A stretch of 6,387 nucleotides of DNA from JAGDYD01 sp046536675. Lineage in GTDB: Archaea > Micrarchaeota > Micrarchaeia > Micrarchaeales > CABMGC01. Position numbers and translations under genes: made by a program. A model generated the notes under the pieces. The model was not told where the DNA came from and did no database searches. It saw nothing but the letters and a program-made list of their open reading frames with translations. Shown here piece by piece: positions 6,324 to 6,387 of the stretch; positions within the stretch are counted from its first letter, which is position 1, and each line of letters opens with the position of its first letter. Location: contig JAWDMK010000032.1 in the NCBI GenBank assembly GCA_046536675.1, positions 1 through 6,387 on the forward strand, read 5' to 3'.

Positions 6324-6387
6324 ATTTCTTTAGTTTTGTCTATAAAGGATAACATATTAAGGTGTCTGGAATTCGCTGCTGCACAAT

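Overview
The window looks archaeal. It holds a canonical chromosomal SMC ATPase, a signal peptidase with the archaeal/ER-type Ser-His-Asp arrangement instead of the bacterial Ser-Lys pair, GGTG-type ribosome binding sites, TATA-like boxes and tightly packed genes. In the SMC gene isoleucine is almost always ATA, glycine mostly GGC, serine often AGC, and arginine AGG or AGA. A small-genome DPANN/Micrarchaeota-like archaeon would fit, but that is an impression from style, not a demonstrated assignment.

Layout, left to right. (1) Bases 2-244 (+) are the 3' end of a gene ending in a CBS-type domain, possibly the tail of a site-2-protease-like membrane protein. (2) Bases 285-3683 (+) encode a full-length 1132-aa SMC protein with all ATPase motifs, two coiled-coil arms and a hinge. 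(3) Bases 3667-4707 (+) overlap the end of smc and encode a three-helix membrane-anchored signal peptidase I with an unusually long extracytoplasmic insert. (4) Bases 4736-5647 (+), 28 nt further on, encode a soluble protein with the paired GxxH, Glu and Arg signature of the Tiki/TraB/ChaN superfamily. (5) Bases 5648-5871 are an AT-rich spacer with T-tracts and a 12-bp palindrome, and no convincing gene. (6) Bases 5872-6273 (-) encode a small two-helix membrane protein of unknown function, with codon use clearly different from smc. (7) Bases 6274-6387 are its upstream region.

The three central genes (smc, signal peptidase, Tiki-like) are probably co-transcribed, judging by the overlap and the short gap. 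They act in different places: chromosome organisation in the cytoplasm, removal of signal peptides at the outer face of the membrane, and an unknown, possibly hydrolytic, cytoplasmic role. No scpA or scpB lies next to smc in this window. I see no tRNA, rRNA, CRISPR array or transposase. The least ordinary parts are the enlarged signal peptidase, the Tiki-like protein, and the convergent small membrane-protein gene with foreign-looking codon use.
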